Below are positions 20,210 through 31,646 of a stretch of 64,000 nucleotides of DNA, piece after piece (position 1 is the stretch's first letter; every line of letters begins with the position of its first letter). Below the pieces are notes generated by a model. The model did not search any database. It was given only the letters and a program-made list of their open reading frames with translations, and was not told where the DNA came from. The translations under genes were made by a program, and so were the position numbers. Source of the DNA: Azolla caroliniana (Eukaryota; Polypodiophyta); NCBI GenBank assembly GCA_043228905.1, contig JBHGNT010000011.1, positions 13,082,001-13,146,000 on the forward strand. Reading direction: 5' to 3'.

Positions 20210-23200
20210 AGTTCCCTCCTAAATAATTGGGAGACATTAGTTGTCACTTTGGGTAATGCTGGGCCGGAAGGTAAACATTTATCCCTAGCGAGAGTAAAAT
20301 CAAGCTTGCTGAATGAAGAGGCTCATCGAAAAGACAAAGAAGTGATCTCTGACTCAAAAGCCCTAGTTACCGAAACCGATACACAACGAGGGAGAGGCCG
20401 GAATCGGAGTCCCCTGAACCGGGAAAAATTGGGGACAAGGTCAAAGTCAAGGGGGAGGCCTACGTGCTTCTATTGTGGGAAGCCCGGGCACTTCTAGAAG
20501 AATTGTCAACAATTCCAGATTGACTCCCAAGTATGCTCACTGGGACTATATCCTAGCCAATCGACTAAATAGTAGAGCTTGTTGCGAATAATCTTAGAAT
20601 CAAGGATGGCGGAAACCTCGTACTCAGGTCCATCTTCAAGTTTGATCGGGGGTGGAGGTGGTTTAATACGACTTGGGATGGTTCTATCCTGATAGGGTTC
20701 TAGGAGAGAACTATGAAACACCGGATGTATCTGTAGTTGCGGAGGTAGATCGAGACGGAAAGTGACACCATTAATTTTTTCGATAATACGGAAAGGACCT
20801 AATCACCGATAATCCAAGTTCTCACATGGGCGAGTAGTCTTGATGTGTCGTCGTAGTAGCCATACCCGATCTCCGATATTAAAACAAGATGGAAGCCGAT
20901 GAGGATCTGCGTAAACCTTGTGTGTTCGTTGAGCTTGCTGTAGATGAGTAGATAAATCCGCTTGTATCTTGCAGAGCCACTCCAAACGATTCTTGAGTAG
21001 ATGTGTGTAACTATGGGGTTTCAAATACACACCACTGGGGGTGACAACCCGTGTAAGCATAAAATGGTGTAACCTTTGTCGATGAGTGGACAGAGTTATT
21101 ATATGCAAATTCGGCGAAGTGGAGAATATCTGCTCAGCCATCTTGATGATAGCTTAGAAAGCACCGAAGATATTGCTCCAGTATTTGATTTGTTCATTTT
21201 GCTTGGTCGTTTGTTTGTGGGTGGTAGTTGGAGGAGAGGTTACAAGTGACCTTGAGAATTTTGAAGAGGTGCTTCCAGAATTTCGAGACGAACTGGGGTC
21301 TACGGTTGCTGATGATACTATCGGGGAGGCCATGATGCCGACATACCTCACGCATGACAGTTTCGGCGGTTTCTTCACTGGAGATTTCTTAGTACATGGC
21401 AGGAAATGGGCCATCTTCGTATATCAATCTACTAATGTGAAGATCGCATCGAATCCCTTAGAAACCGGAAGATCTGTGATGAAATCTAGAGCAATGGATT
21501 GCGACGGCTTGCTTGGAATTGGTAATGGTTCTAATAAACCATATGGATGATGCCTTGGCATTTTTTCTCTCCAACATGTATCACAAGTCTGAACAAATTC
21601 TTCAACAAATTGTCGCATATGGGATCACTAGAATTATCGTTGTACTAAATCTAATGTTTCAGTACTAGCAAAATGCCCAGTTGTATATGTGTCATGATAG
21701 TTTTGGACTACTTGAAGGCGACAAGAACCATTAGGAACATACAAGAGTTTCTTAAAGAATAGTAATCCATCATCATGACATTCGAATTGTCGATAGTCCG
21801 TACTTGGTTGTTGCGACTGTGAACAAGATGCTCGAGAGGGATCAATTTGTGCGAGAATGACTTGGGTGAAAGCATCTGTCTTCAAGTCCTCCCATATGGT
21901 AGCGATAACGTGTGAATCTAATGGCATACCGAAGACCTGCGTTGCTTGCAGTCGAGCCGGTCCTAGGATTACTTGCTTTTGGTTATCGAAAGCTGGCTCG
22001 CTGGGATGCGGTGCTAGATACGAGCGCCATGATAATGCATTAGCCTTCCCTTGTTGATTTCCCAGATGATATGTAATTTTGAAGTTGAAACGAGTGCGGA
22101 ATTGGGCCCACCGAGCTTGACGTCGATTTAACACACGAGCATTCTGAAAGTAAGCAAGGTTTTTGTGATCACTGAATACGGCGACTTGATGAGAAGATCC
22201 CTCTAGAAAATGTCTCCATTGTGTAAAAGAGTCCATTATTGCTAATAGCTCCTTATCATGAATTTCATAGTTGATTTCGGCATTGTCAAACTTGCGTGAG
22301 TGGAAAGCCACAAGATGTAGCTTTTCATCATCGCCTTGTTGTGACAGAATGCTACCCAAGGCGAAATCCGACGCGTCTACCTCAATGATGAATGGTTTTC
22401 CCGGATCAACATGAGCTAGAATAGGAGCTGATGTAAATGCCTTCTTACGATTCTCAAAAGCCATGTCCGCTTCTTCAGACCAAACGAACGATTGTCCCTT
22501 CCTGGTAAGCTGTGTGAGAGGTAGAACAAGCTTTGAGTAATCCTGTATAAACTTGCGGTAGAAATTGGCAAATCCTAAAAAGCATTGCACATCTCCCAAC
22601 GAACGTGGAGTCTGCCATTCTACCACTATTTTGACCGTAGCTGGATCCATGGAGATGCCTTTTGTGGAGATGACATAGCCCAGAAATTCCACCTGGTTGT
22701 ACTCGAAGCTACATTTTTCTAGTTTTGCATAAAGATCATGTTCTCGAAGCCGTTTTAGTACTAACAATATATGAGAATCCTGCTCTTGTTGGGTCTTCGA
22801 ATAAACCAGTAGATCATCCAAATAGATGATCAAACAAACATCCAAGAGATCTTAGAATATATCATTTGCCATGTGCTGGAAGACTATTGGTGCATTAGTG
22901 AGACTGAATGGCATGGCCGTATACTCGAAGTGCCCATATTTGGTGCGGAACGCGGTAATTCGCGCTTGCATGTCGGATCTGGGCGGGATTGTCGGGGTCA
23001 TGGATCAGGAGGGGAGGAGCTGCCGAGAACCCGAATCCTTTGGAGCTTGCCACGTCGCCGGTCGGTTCGATCTCGGATACTCTCCGGACGCGGCCGGTAA
23101 CCGCATGAGAAGTGAGAGAGCTCACCCTCGTCCTTGCCGCCCCTTTCGCCCTTATGTACAAGGGGCCCAAAAGAGGCACGGGGCACGACCTGGTTAACCG

Positions 23201-23601
23201 CGCCCGCGCATCCAGTTACGACCAACACCTCTACACCGGCGACCACGCACTCACCCTCTCTCGTATCCTACGCTACCCGAAAACACACACACACACACAC
23301 ACGTGCGCACGACATTTGCTGCGACGCTAGTTCCACACAGAGAGGAAGAGGGAGCTTGCATCCTAGGGCCGGTCGGGGAGCTCCCAGGCTCGTTCGCGCG
23401 ATGGGACCCTCTTGCAGGGCACGCCTCTTCCAGAACGACCACCTCCTGTGCTAAGCCGCCTTTTGGGAGCGCACGGGCTCGCTGAACTGAGTTGGGTCTT
23501 GCGCACCAAGGAGGGAAACCTGCCAATGAATCACCTAGCATGCGAGCTCTTCACAGGCGATAGAAGCCAACACCCACACACACACAGATGTGCTGGACCG
23601 T

Positions 23602-24771
23602 TGTCGTGAAGATCCGTCACTACACGCGGATCGTGAGGCGGAACCATCGGGGTTCTGGACCGGAAGGACTCAAATTTTGCACAAGCTTTAGCGAGAAAGG
23701 AATTAAGATAGATTGAAAGAGAGAGAGATTGAGATAAAGATAGAACGATTGCCTTTAGATTGAGAGAGATTAAGATTAAACTCTTGACTTTAGATTTCAA
23801 GAACAAGATTGATACATCAATTGGTTATCGAATTTCTTACTTTTAATTTCTTGATTAATACATCAATTGGATAACGAATTTTCTTCTTAATATTAATTTT
23901 GATATAAAGTACAAAGCTCGCTTCATGAAAAAATTCCCCTTTTGCTTGATTCCTCCACTCTTTTATAGATGCCCTTATGCATATGGTGCATGTGAGGGTG
24001 CAAGACATGCACGGAATGCATGCAATGCACGCAATGCATGCTTGCCATGTCATCATCTAAGCTCTCACACATGAGAATTTACATGTAAAGCTATAATGAT
24101 AAAAATATAATCCTTAAAGAAATGGTTTGGCTTAATGGTAAGCCTATTGCTTCCTATCTTGGAGATGTTAAGTTTGAGTCTTGCTTAAGTCTTTTTCTTT
24201 TATGCACAAAATACTATTAGGCTTTTGAACCAAATATCTTTAAGACACCATGCACCGCGATCAACCGACCCGACCGATTCGTCCGATTTGCATCCGTTTG
24301 GTTCGGCCGAGTCTGCATCCCGAGTTGTTTGCCGGTAATCGACGCCGGCTCAAGCATCTTGATTGCCGCCGATTTTGGTTGGCCAAAGACTTTACAAGTA
24401 GCTAAGCCACACAACTCATCCAATTAACTTAGTCCAAGTCAGCTTGAACTCTCTATGCTCCATACATAGACACAAAGACAATAGTTTTTGCTCTGCCTTA
24501 TATAAGGTGGGATCCTTATTTGTCCTGTCTATGTGGGATATCTCATAGTTTTATCTTTCTCTTTTTCTTTGCAAACTTCCTACCCACATAACTTGAGACT
24601 TAGATGTTTGTTTGTTATGTAGTAAAGTGCATTCGAAAGCTCTTGAAGACCTCCATCTTTTTGTACCATGATATTAAAATAGTATTTTTACTATTATTGT
24701 TTTATATTATTCATGCTCGATTTTGTATGTTTTATGTGATTTTCACACCATTGCCGAAAATCTTCATGACA
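23602..24771 (-). mobile_element. K2: solo LTR of D/M type (1170 bp), target duplication CCGT
   Basis: The ends are TGTCGTGAAG and CTTCATGACA. CCGT lies at 23598-23601 and 24772-24775. The LTR start resembles that of D on the plus strand (CACTACACGCGG, GAGGCGGAACCATCGGGG). On the minus strand a CTATAAAAGAG lies at about 23965. A GCATGCAATGCA-rich stretch at 23990-24045 has a counterpart in L. A decayed tRNA-like module lies at 24127-24196. Confidence 0.8.
24125..24196 (+). other. tRNA-like module in K2 (outward-facing, decayed)
   Basis: The A-box TTGGCTTAATGG (24127-24138) and B-box-like AGTTTGAGTCT (24171-24181) are spaced 44 bases, followed by TTTTT at 24192. Orientation relative to the LTR matches L, F and N. 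Confidence 0.45.
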
Positions 24772-25974
24772 CCGTGGAGTACTAAGAACCAACAAGCAAG
24801 AACACAAGAGAGGTGTAGACAGTCCGCACGCTGCCCGCCACAACTGAACACACCACCTACACACGCACACAGATGGCACCGAAACCCTGACAAAGGATAG
24901 AGACAACACACACACCAAGATGAAACCCTAACAAAGAATAGAGAAAGACGTTATACACAAAAGTTATTAACACCAAAAATGGAACCCACGAATGGGAACC
25001 TATGGAACCTCAAAAACAAGGAACCCTTTTACAAGGGGAGCGCCTTCCCTTTTATAGAGCAAGGTGGAGGTCGCGTGACTATGTGGGATAAATCTCGACT
25101 TATAAGGGATATTCTGTCCCAAATTAACTCCTACTCGGCGCCATTAAGGCACCCCTATTATTCACACGTTTTAATAAGGGTGAGTGCACACGATGCACTC
25201 CGCCAATTCTTTCGATTTTCCCCAGTTTCTCACCATGGCCCGGAATCTTCACGACAACAGTCTTCCATTCATCTCCTGGTCGGATCCGAACGAGGTTATA
25301 CGCTCCTCGTAGGTTGATCTTTGTGAAGAACCTTGCACCATTGATCTGTTCTAAAAGACTTGAGATAGGGGTAAGTGCATACCTATTCCTGATGGTGACC
25401 TTATTCAAGCCGCGATAGTCTATGACGAGACGAAGTGATCCATCCTTTTTCTTGATGAAGAAAATGGGTGCACCGGTTGGAGATTTCGAATGTTGAATGA
25501 AATCGTTTACCAAATTCTCGTCTATATAGGCTCGAAGGACTTCTAGCTCGATTGGTGACAAATTGTAGATCGGTCCCCATGGTGGCTCTTTTCCCGGTTG
25601 TAAATCGATGGGGCATTCATACGGTCGGTGGTGACTCGGTGAGGAAGCGTATTGGCTTGTACCTTATTGAACACATCAACATACTTAAGATACTTCTCTG
25701 GAAGTTGAACTGTGGATTCCTTTTTAGTAGTGTTGGAAGGTTTTACTGTTACCACGAAGACAAACTTTGCTTCCTTGTGTCCTTCCTCACGCAATTGATG
25801 TAGCGAAATGGTTGCAATCTTATGAGTAGATCCTCAGATTTGTTGATACCGGATTTCTCTTGTTCTCTAATCTATGTTTGGGTTATGTAATTCAAACCAC
25901 GTTAACCCCAAGACAATTTGATGATCTGGACTACTAATTATATTAAATGATACTACACACACTAAGTTATATGG

Positions 25975-28773
25975 TTGGATCCAAAGTCCCGGCCTTGCAT
26001 ATTCCTCGGATACGGTGATGATGAGTTCGGCTACCGAGTGTGGGATCCGGTCGACAAGAAGGTTTTCTGGAGTCGAGATATTATCTTCATGGAGGACAAC
26101 ACCCTTGCCGACTGGGAGTTAGAGAAGAAGATAATGAACTCTGAGTTGATCGGTAAGGATCGGTTTGATGAGATTCGGACCTACCCGGCTAAGAGCCAGT
26201 TGACACTCAAAGAACCGTCCGGTTACGGTGAGAATACTGAACCGACAGAAGAAGAAGAAGAGGAAGCGGAAACTGGAACAACCCAAGACCCTGAATCGGA
26301 TTCGGATGAAGAACAAATAGAGGAGCCAGTTGCCGAAAGCCAAAGACGGAGATATCCTCTCAGAGAAAGAAGAGCCCCTCGGAGATTTTCGGATGTAGAG
26401 CATTTGTTGCTGACCGATGAGGGGGAGCCGGAAAGCTTCGAAGAAGCAAAGGAGGACACCCACAACTGCAAGTGGTTGAGTGCCATGCAGGTCAAGATGG
26501 ATTCCCTGCATGAGAACCACACATATGAACTAGTGGAGTTGCCAAAAGGAAAGCGGGCACTCCAAAATATGTGGGTGTACAAGCTGAAACTGGGAGATGC
26601 CGGCAACCCCCCGAGATACAAAGCTAGGATCGTGGTGAAGGGGTTCCAACAGAAGAAGGGCATGGACTTCGATGAGATATTTGCCCCGGTAGTAAAGATG
26701 ACTTCCATTCGGACAGTGGTGAGCATGGCAGCAAGCATGGACCTTGAGGTAGAGCAGTTAGACGTGAAGATGATGTTCCTCCATGGTGACCTCGAAGAGG
26801 AGATCTACATGCAGCAACCGGAGAGATTTGTGAAGAAAGGGAAGGAGCACCTGGTTTGCTGGTTGAAGAAGAGCCTCTATGGTTTGAAGCAGACTGCCCG
26901 GAAATGGTACCGGAAGTTCGACTCCTTCATGATCGATCAAGGGTACCACAAGATGCAGGCTGATCACTGCGTATTTGTGAAAAAGTTCGTGACGAAAACT
27001 CAAGGCTCCTTATGCGCTACGCTCGGCCACAACCGAGATTCTTTTCATACACAGGAAACAAGAAACGAAAAAAACACGCGACACAAAGGAGAGAAAAGGG
27101 TACACAGAATGTTTACGTGGAAAACCCCAAACTAGGGGAAAAACCACGGCAGCCCACAGGCTGCAAACTATCACTAAGTTGGAATGTACAAAACAGTGAG
27201 TTCACGAAGGCAACGACCTCGTGCTCACGATCTTCGCTACAGGTGGCGGTTACAACAGAGGCAGCGACCTCTTTCTCTCTCTCTCTCTGTACATTGTTAT
27301 GTGCTCTCTCTTCTTCTTGCACCAACAAGAAAATAACAAAAACTCACTACACATATTTGCCATAAGTCATATTTACACTAATATGACTTTTCGGCTATTT
27401 ACAAATATAGCCACGATGGGCTCTCAGAAACATATTTACGAATATGTCTCTTCCTCCGGTTCTCACCGGGTCTGTACCATCCGGTTCTCCGTAGTCGGGT
27501 ATTCCTCATCCGGTTCATACCGGGCTTGCACCATCCTGCTCTCCGTAGCCGGGTACTCCTCATCCGGTTCATACCGGGCCTGCACGATCCGGCTCTCCGT
27601 AGTCGGGTACTCCTCATCCGGTTCATACCGGGCCTGCACGATCTGGCTCTCCGTAGCCGGGTACTCCTCATCCGGTTCTCCGTAGCCGGGTACTTCTCTT
27701 CCGGTTTCGGTCGAGGCCTATCGGCCTCGGTCGAGATTGTTCGTCGGCACTGTTCTTCTCCCTTCCCATCCGGAGGGACCTGTCTCCCAACAATTCGAAG
27801 TTGGAGACTTCCTGATACTCCTCCTATACGTGGACGACATGTTGATCTTCGGTCGAGACCAAGTCAAGATACGGATGTTGAAGAAGGCCCTCAATCGGAC
27901 CTTCTCAATGAAAGACTTGGGTCCGGCAAGACAAATACTGGGGATGCATGTCATCCGGGACCAGTCAACGAAGCAATTGTGGCTGTCAAAGGAGAAGTAC
28001 GTGACAAAGGTGCTTCAACAGTTCAACATGTTAGATGCGAAACCGATCGGATTGACACTTCTGGCAAACTGCAAGCTATCTGGTAAGCAAAGCCCGAAAA
28101 CGAAGGCAGAGAAGGCGGATATTATGAAGATACCATATGCCTTTGCCGTTGACAGCTTAATGTACGCACTGGTGTGTACCCGACTGGATATCGGATACGC
28201 AGTCGGGGTGGTGAGCCGATTTATGAGCAATCCTGGCAAGGAACACTGGAATGCGGTAAAATGGATACTTCGGTACTTGAAAGACACGTCAAGTATGTGT
28301 CTCCGATTCGGCTCCAGTAAACCCCAACTTGATGATTTCACTGATTTGGATATGTCGGCTGATGCGGGTACCAGTTGGTCAACATCGGGATATGTTATGA
28401 CATATGCAGGGGGAGCTGTTTCGTGGCAGTCGAGGCTGCAGAAGACGATTGCGTTGTCAACCACATAGGCGGGCGGAGTACATGGCAGCCGTGGAAGCCG
28501 GTAAAGATATTATGGATGAAGGACTTCATCGGAGAGCTAGGGATCTGGCAAGAGGAATACCGGCTCTATTGCGATAGTCAAAGTGCCATCCACCTTGCAA
28601 AGAATGCGGCGTATCATTTTAGGATGAAGCACATCCATCGGAGGTACCACTGGATCTGGGAGCAAGTGGAAGATCGAGAGTTCGTGCTGATGAAGATCCA
28701 CATGGAGGAGAATGGGTCAGATATGCTGACCAAGGTGCTGACGTCTGACAAGGTGGACACATGCCGGAAGTGA
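25975..28773 (+). pseudogene. pol: G3 pol pseudogene (RT-RNase H), split by an antisense solo LTR
   Basis: Recognisable parts in order: the integrase C-terminal block (CIFLGYGDDEFGYRVWDPVD), an acidic linker, RT (HTYELVELPKGKRALQN, FAPVVKMTSIRTVV, QLDVKMMFLHGDLEEEIYMQ), the insertion at 26990-27792, then RT continues with LLLYVDDMLIFGRDQVK (active site present), RNase H (WILRYLKDTSSMCLRFG, TSGYVMTYAGGAVSWQSRLQ) and the C-terminus to about 28773. A frameshift after LSTT at 28465 and other substitutions break it. Confidence 0.88.
26990..27792 (-). mobile_element. Group-2 copia solo LTR, antisense, in G3 RT
   Basis: On the plus strand it begins TGACGAAAAC and ends TCTCCCAACA. Flanks GTTCG (26985-26989) and ATTCG (27793-27797) form a target duplication with one transition. 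U3 has about four units of a 54-base minisatellite around CCGGTTCATACCGGGC (27490-27690). The three promoter inverted repeats are present on the minus strand (27360-27445). Confidence 0.85.
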
Positions 28774-28816
28774 ATTGGACTAACCAGACATCGCCTGCCG
28801 GAGTGAAGGGGGAGTT

Positions 28817-29072
28817 TGTTAGGATTTTGGTCCCTCTGGATGGGCTGATGAAGGCCCGATGAAGGCCCGATAAGAACCGGACGTTGCAGGCTTGGTGAGA
28901 ACCTCTCACCGGATGAAGGGACATATATGTAAATATATTCAAGAGAGCCCACTAGGGCTATATTTGTAAATAGCCCGAAAGTCATATTAGTATAAATATG
29001 ACCTAGGGCAAACATTATTGTGAAGTTGTCATTATTTTGTATAGAGTTATTGGTGTAACTAATGTACAGAGC

Positions 29073-29111
<39 letters not shown>

Positions 29112-29380
29112 TCTGTTGTAACCGCTGCCAGGCGAAGATTAAGAGCAAGAGGTCATTGCCTCTGTGTTCCTCTGTTGTATTCTCCTTACATAGTGATAGT
29201 TGGAACTAGTGGGGCTCCCGTGGTTTTTCTTGTTCAGGGTTTTCCACGTAAACATACTGTGTACTCTCTCTTGCTCCTATTGTTTGTGTGTATATGTGCA
29301 TTTCTTCCTATTCCCATCTTCCTGTGGTTGATTCTAAAACGGTTGTGACCGAGCAATATTCCGCATATTCCTATCATTTG
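28817..29380 (+). repeat. G3 3' LTR, truncated
   Basis: It starts TGTTAGG after the polypurine tract. It contains the promoter inverted repeats at about 28919-29010 and a (GA)n run at 29079-29109. The end is lost where the antisense B LTR begins (29384). Confidence 0.8.
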
Positions 29381-29383
29381 GTT

Positions 29384-29910
29384 TGTAAAAGAATACGTGC
29401 GGAAGCAATAGAAAACCGAACACAGAAAATACGCAAGTTTAATGGAGAGCTTAGGATATACACAGAGTACGCGGGAGAGATAGAGAGAGAACACACAGAA
29501 ACTCAATTCAAAATAATACTCAATCTGTACATACATCATGCTCAATGAGCACCTTTTATACAAGCCCTGGCAATAGGGTTGACACAAGTACTAACAGTAC
29601 TTGACCGCTCATAAATGAGCCTACTACACTAACTCCCAAAATTATTCCTCAAGAGGAATATCTTCCCAACGTCCTCACGGTTTACGCACCGATATGGCTA
29701 TGTTATGTGTACCGATTTACGCACCTAGTCTATGCACTGGTTTACGCATCGTATTATGCACGAATGTTGAGCTTGTCTCTCAACACTCCCCCTCAAGCTC
29801 AACTTGAGGTTCAACCTGCTCTGCCGGATCTACGCTTCAGTTCCTTTTGGCTTCACGCCTCGCTCGCGCTCCTCGACCTATTCGATTCCACACGCCTCGA
29901 CCCTTTCGCT
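29384..29910 (-). mobile_element. B: antisense copia (group 1) fragment, LTR plus end of coding tail
   Basis: An antisense LTR of 402 bp (29384-29785) is followed by CTCCCCCTCAAG, the complement of the polypurine tract, and 125 bases homologous to the 3' end of the A1/C coding tail (minus strand: RSRSE, RGVKPKGT-type basic residues). It is cut at 29910 by Q. The 13 bases left of the LTR resemble the altered PBS side of C. Confidence 0.75.
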
Positions 29911-29941
29911 TGTAATTAAGTCGATTAATCTCCTTTACAAT

Positions 29942-30356
29942 TGTTAGGAAATAGGTCCCTCCGGATGGGAGGCCTCGGCCGAAACCGGATGTGGTGAACC
30001 CTGTTACGGAAGACCCGGTGAGAACCGGATGACGAGTACCCGGCTACGAAGAGCCGGATAGTGCAGACCCGGTGAGAACCGGATGAGGAGTACCCTGCTA
30101 CGGAGAGCTGGATGGTGCATACCCGATGAGAACCGGATGACGAGTACCTGGCAAGCGCCGGATGATGCAGGCCCGGTGAGGAGTGCTCACCGGATGAAGG
30201 GACATATTCGTAAATATGTTTCCTGAGAGGCCATCGGGGCTATATTTGTAAATAGCCGAAAAGTCATATTAGTATAAATATGACTTAGGGCAAACTTAGA
30301 AAGCAGTGTGTTGTTGTCATTCTTGTTGGTGCAAGAATAGAGAGCGCATAATAGTG

Positions 30357-30392
<36 letters not shown>

Positions 30393-30669
30393 AAAAGAGG
30401 TTGTTGCCTCTGTTGTAACCGCCGCCTGTGGTGAAGATCGTGAGCATGAGGTCATTGCCTCCGTGAGCTCACTACAGTAATCATTGTGATATAGTGATAG
30501 TTTGGAGTCTGTGGACTCCCGTGGTTTTTCCCTCTTACGGTTTTCCACGTTAAACATCCTATGTACTCTTCTCTCCTTTGTGTCGTGCTTTCATTTCCCG
30601 TTTTCTGTGTATGATTCTAAGCTCGGTTGTGGCCGAGCGTTACGCACAGGGAGCGTGCAGTTCCTGTCA
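29942..30669 (+). repeat. G4 5' LTR
   Basis: A U3 minisatellite of about 54 bases (CCGGTGAGAACCGGATG units) spans 29985-30190. Three perfect inverted repeats follow (30202-30219, 30238-30257, 30261-30286), the last with AGTATA in its loop. A (GA)n run lies at 30363-30389. Confidence 0.88.
30261..30286 (+). promoter_or_regulatory. TATA box inside a perfect inverted repeat (group-2 copia promoter)
   Basis: AAGTCATATT and AATATGACTT flank AGTATA, so the TATA element (TATAAATAT) straddles loop and right arm. The same arrangement recurs in the LTRs at 28960, 31280, 36335, 47165 and 52085 and on the minus strand at 27380. Confidence 0.6.
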
Positions 30670-31001
30670 AAGTGGTATTAGAGCGAAACGACACAGAAGA
30701 TGGACGAATTGTTGGGCGGCATGTTCAAGCTCACCGGCTCCAACTATTCAGTGTGGAAGTCGAAGATAAGGGACATGCTTGTGGTTAAAGATCTTTGGTT
30801 ACTGGTTTAGTTTGGGGACAAGAGACCAGACAAAATCGACGCCACGATATGGGAGGTGATGCACATGAAGACAACGGCGTACATACGGTGCTTCATCGAC
30901 ATGAGCCTTTACAACAACCTCAATGAAGAGAGCAAGACTCATGAGCTTTGGGAGAAGATCGGCATTATGTTTCAGAACAAAAATGATGTTAACCAGGTTT
31001 T

Positions 31002-31646
31002 TGTTGGGAGACAGGTCCCTCCGGATGGGAAGGGAGAAAAACCGTATGAGGAGGACCTGACTACGGAGAGCCGGATGGTGCAGACCCGGTATGAACCGGA
31101 TGAGGAGTACCCGGCTACAGAGAGCCGGATGGTGCAGACCCGGTATGAAACGGATGAGGAGTACCCGGCTACGGAGAGCTGGATGGTGCAGACCCGGTAT
31201 GAACCGGATGAAGAGACATATTCGTAAATATGTTTCTGAGAGTCCATCGAGGCTATATTTGTAAATAGCCGAAAAGTCATATTAGTATAAATATGACTTA
31301 GGGCAAACTTTTAGGTTGTTATTCTTGTTTGAAAAAGAATAGAGAGAGCGCATAACTGTGTATAGAGAGAGAGAGAGAGAGAGAGAGAAAGAGGTCGTTG
31401 CCTCTGTTGTAACCGCCGCCTGTGGCGAAGATCTGTGAGCACGAGGTCGTTGCCTCAGTGAACTCACTATTGTACATTCTTACATAGTGACAGTTTGCAG
31501 CCTGTGGGCTGTCGTGGTTTTTTCCCCTAGTTTGGGGTTTTCCACGTAAACCTCCTGTGTATTTTTTTTATTTCCCGTTTTCTGTGTATCATTCTAAGCT
31601 CGGTTGTGGCCGAGCGTTGCGCATAAGGAGCGTTCAGTTCCCGTCA
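31002..31646 (+). mobile_element. Group-2 copia solo LTR in G4 gag, target duplication GTTTT
   Basis: The ends are TGTTGGGAGAC and GTTCCCGTCA. GTTTT lies at 30997-31001 and 31647-31651. The U3 has three units of the 54-base minisatellite (31062-31205), and the promoter inverted repeats follow at 31208-31300. Confidence 0.92.

Larger units (their letters stand above)
13453..20515 (+). mobile_element. G1: truncated copia (group 2), split by chromovirus F
   Basis: The 5' LTR runs from TGTTGAGGCC at 13453 to about 13887, and a PBS-like TGGTATCAAAGTG lies at 13893. Gag follows to 14274 and resumes after F at 20210, ending just past the zinc knuckle at 20515, where antisense H begins. The LTR has a decayed form of the group-2 promoter repeats (TTTGTAAATAGCC, GTATAAATAT) and a (TA)n(GA)n run at 13555-13590. 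Confidence 0.8.
13925..20515 (+). pseudogene. gag: G1 gag pseudogene, split by F
   Basis: ATG 13925 starts MEDSFGGMFKLTGSNYPIWK followed by SKMRDMLVIKDLW, the group-2 gag N-terminus also found in G4. After an internal deletion it reads EVLALLLLSS, then F intervenes. From 20210 it resumes with NNWETLVVTLGNAGPEGK, AEEAHR-type basic sequence and the knuckle CFYCGKPGHF at about 20465. The histidine/cysteine end of the knuckle is followed by a stop (TTCTAG at about 20491-20496). Confidence 0.8.
22956..25256 (-). mobile_element. K1: solo LTR-like insertion of D/M type, split by K2
   Basis: The right end TCTTCACGACA matches the D/M LTR terminus. The left end (TAATTCGCGCTTGC) looks like a damaged TGTCGCG end. 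Flanks GCGG (22952-22955) and ACAG (25257-25260) would be a 4-bp duplication with two G-to-A changes. A TATAAAAGGG lies on the minus strand at about 25055. Without K2 it is about 1.13 kb. It includes a short (CA)n at 23283-23302. No coding region is recognised. It is less certain than L or K2. Confidence 0.55.
20516..25958 (-). mobile_element. H: antisense chromovirus fragment, truncated at both ends, split by K1
   Basis: The minus strand from 25958 runs from the protease C-terminal side to the chromodomain, where it stops at 20516 against G1 gag. No LTR is present at either end. K1 interrupts the RT at 22955/25257. The protein is close to F, so it is the same lineage. Confidence 0.85.
20516..25958 (-). 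pseudogene. pol: H pol pseudogene (chromovirus)
   Basis: Reading the minus strand: post-protease block (SPDHQIVLGLTWFELHNPN), then RT part 1 (IFFIKKKDGSLRLVIDYRGL, RGAYNLVRIRPGDEWKT) to 25257. After K1 comes [20 protein letters not shown] with a stop, then YLDDLLVYSKTQQEQ at about 22825 with the catalytic YLDD intact. RNase H has IIEVDASDFALGSILSQQG. Integrase pieces lie at 21618-21154 (CDTCWREKMPRHHPYG, ALDFITDLPVSKGFDAI) with frame changes. The chromodomain is at 20721-20506 (EYEVSAILDSKIIRNK, YYLVDWLGYSPSEHTWE), cut after its first half. Multiple frameshifts make it non-functional. Confidence 0.88.
25959..29380 (+). mobile_element. G3: copia (group 2), 5' truncated, with 3' LTR fragment
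   Basis: The element begins inside pol after the integrase core and runs to a polypurine tract (GAAGGGGGAG) and a 3' LTR from 28817 (TGTTAGGATTTTGG). The LTR is cut at about 29380 by B. An antisense group-2 solo LTR (26990-27792) interrupts the RT. Confidence 0.85.

Noticed and set aside
22871-23541. Several GC-rich frames in K1 that resemble a host exon
   Set aside because: Open on both strands, no domain, and inside a sequence with LTR-like end and TATA; better explained as LTR.
27399-27690. Arg/Ser-rich repeated protein
   Set aside because: Antisense and sense translations of the 54-bp U3 minisatellite.
30972-31280. Repetitive Ser/Tyr-rich frame
   Set aside because: Minisatellite of the solo LTR at 31002-31646.
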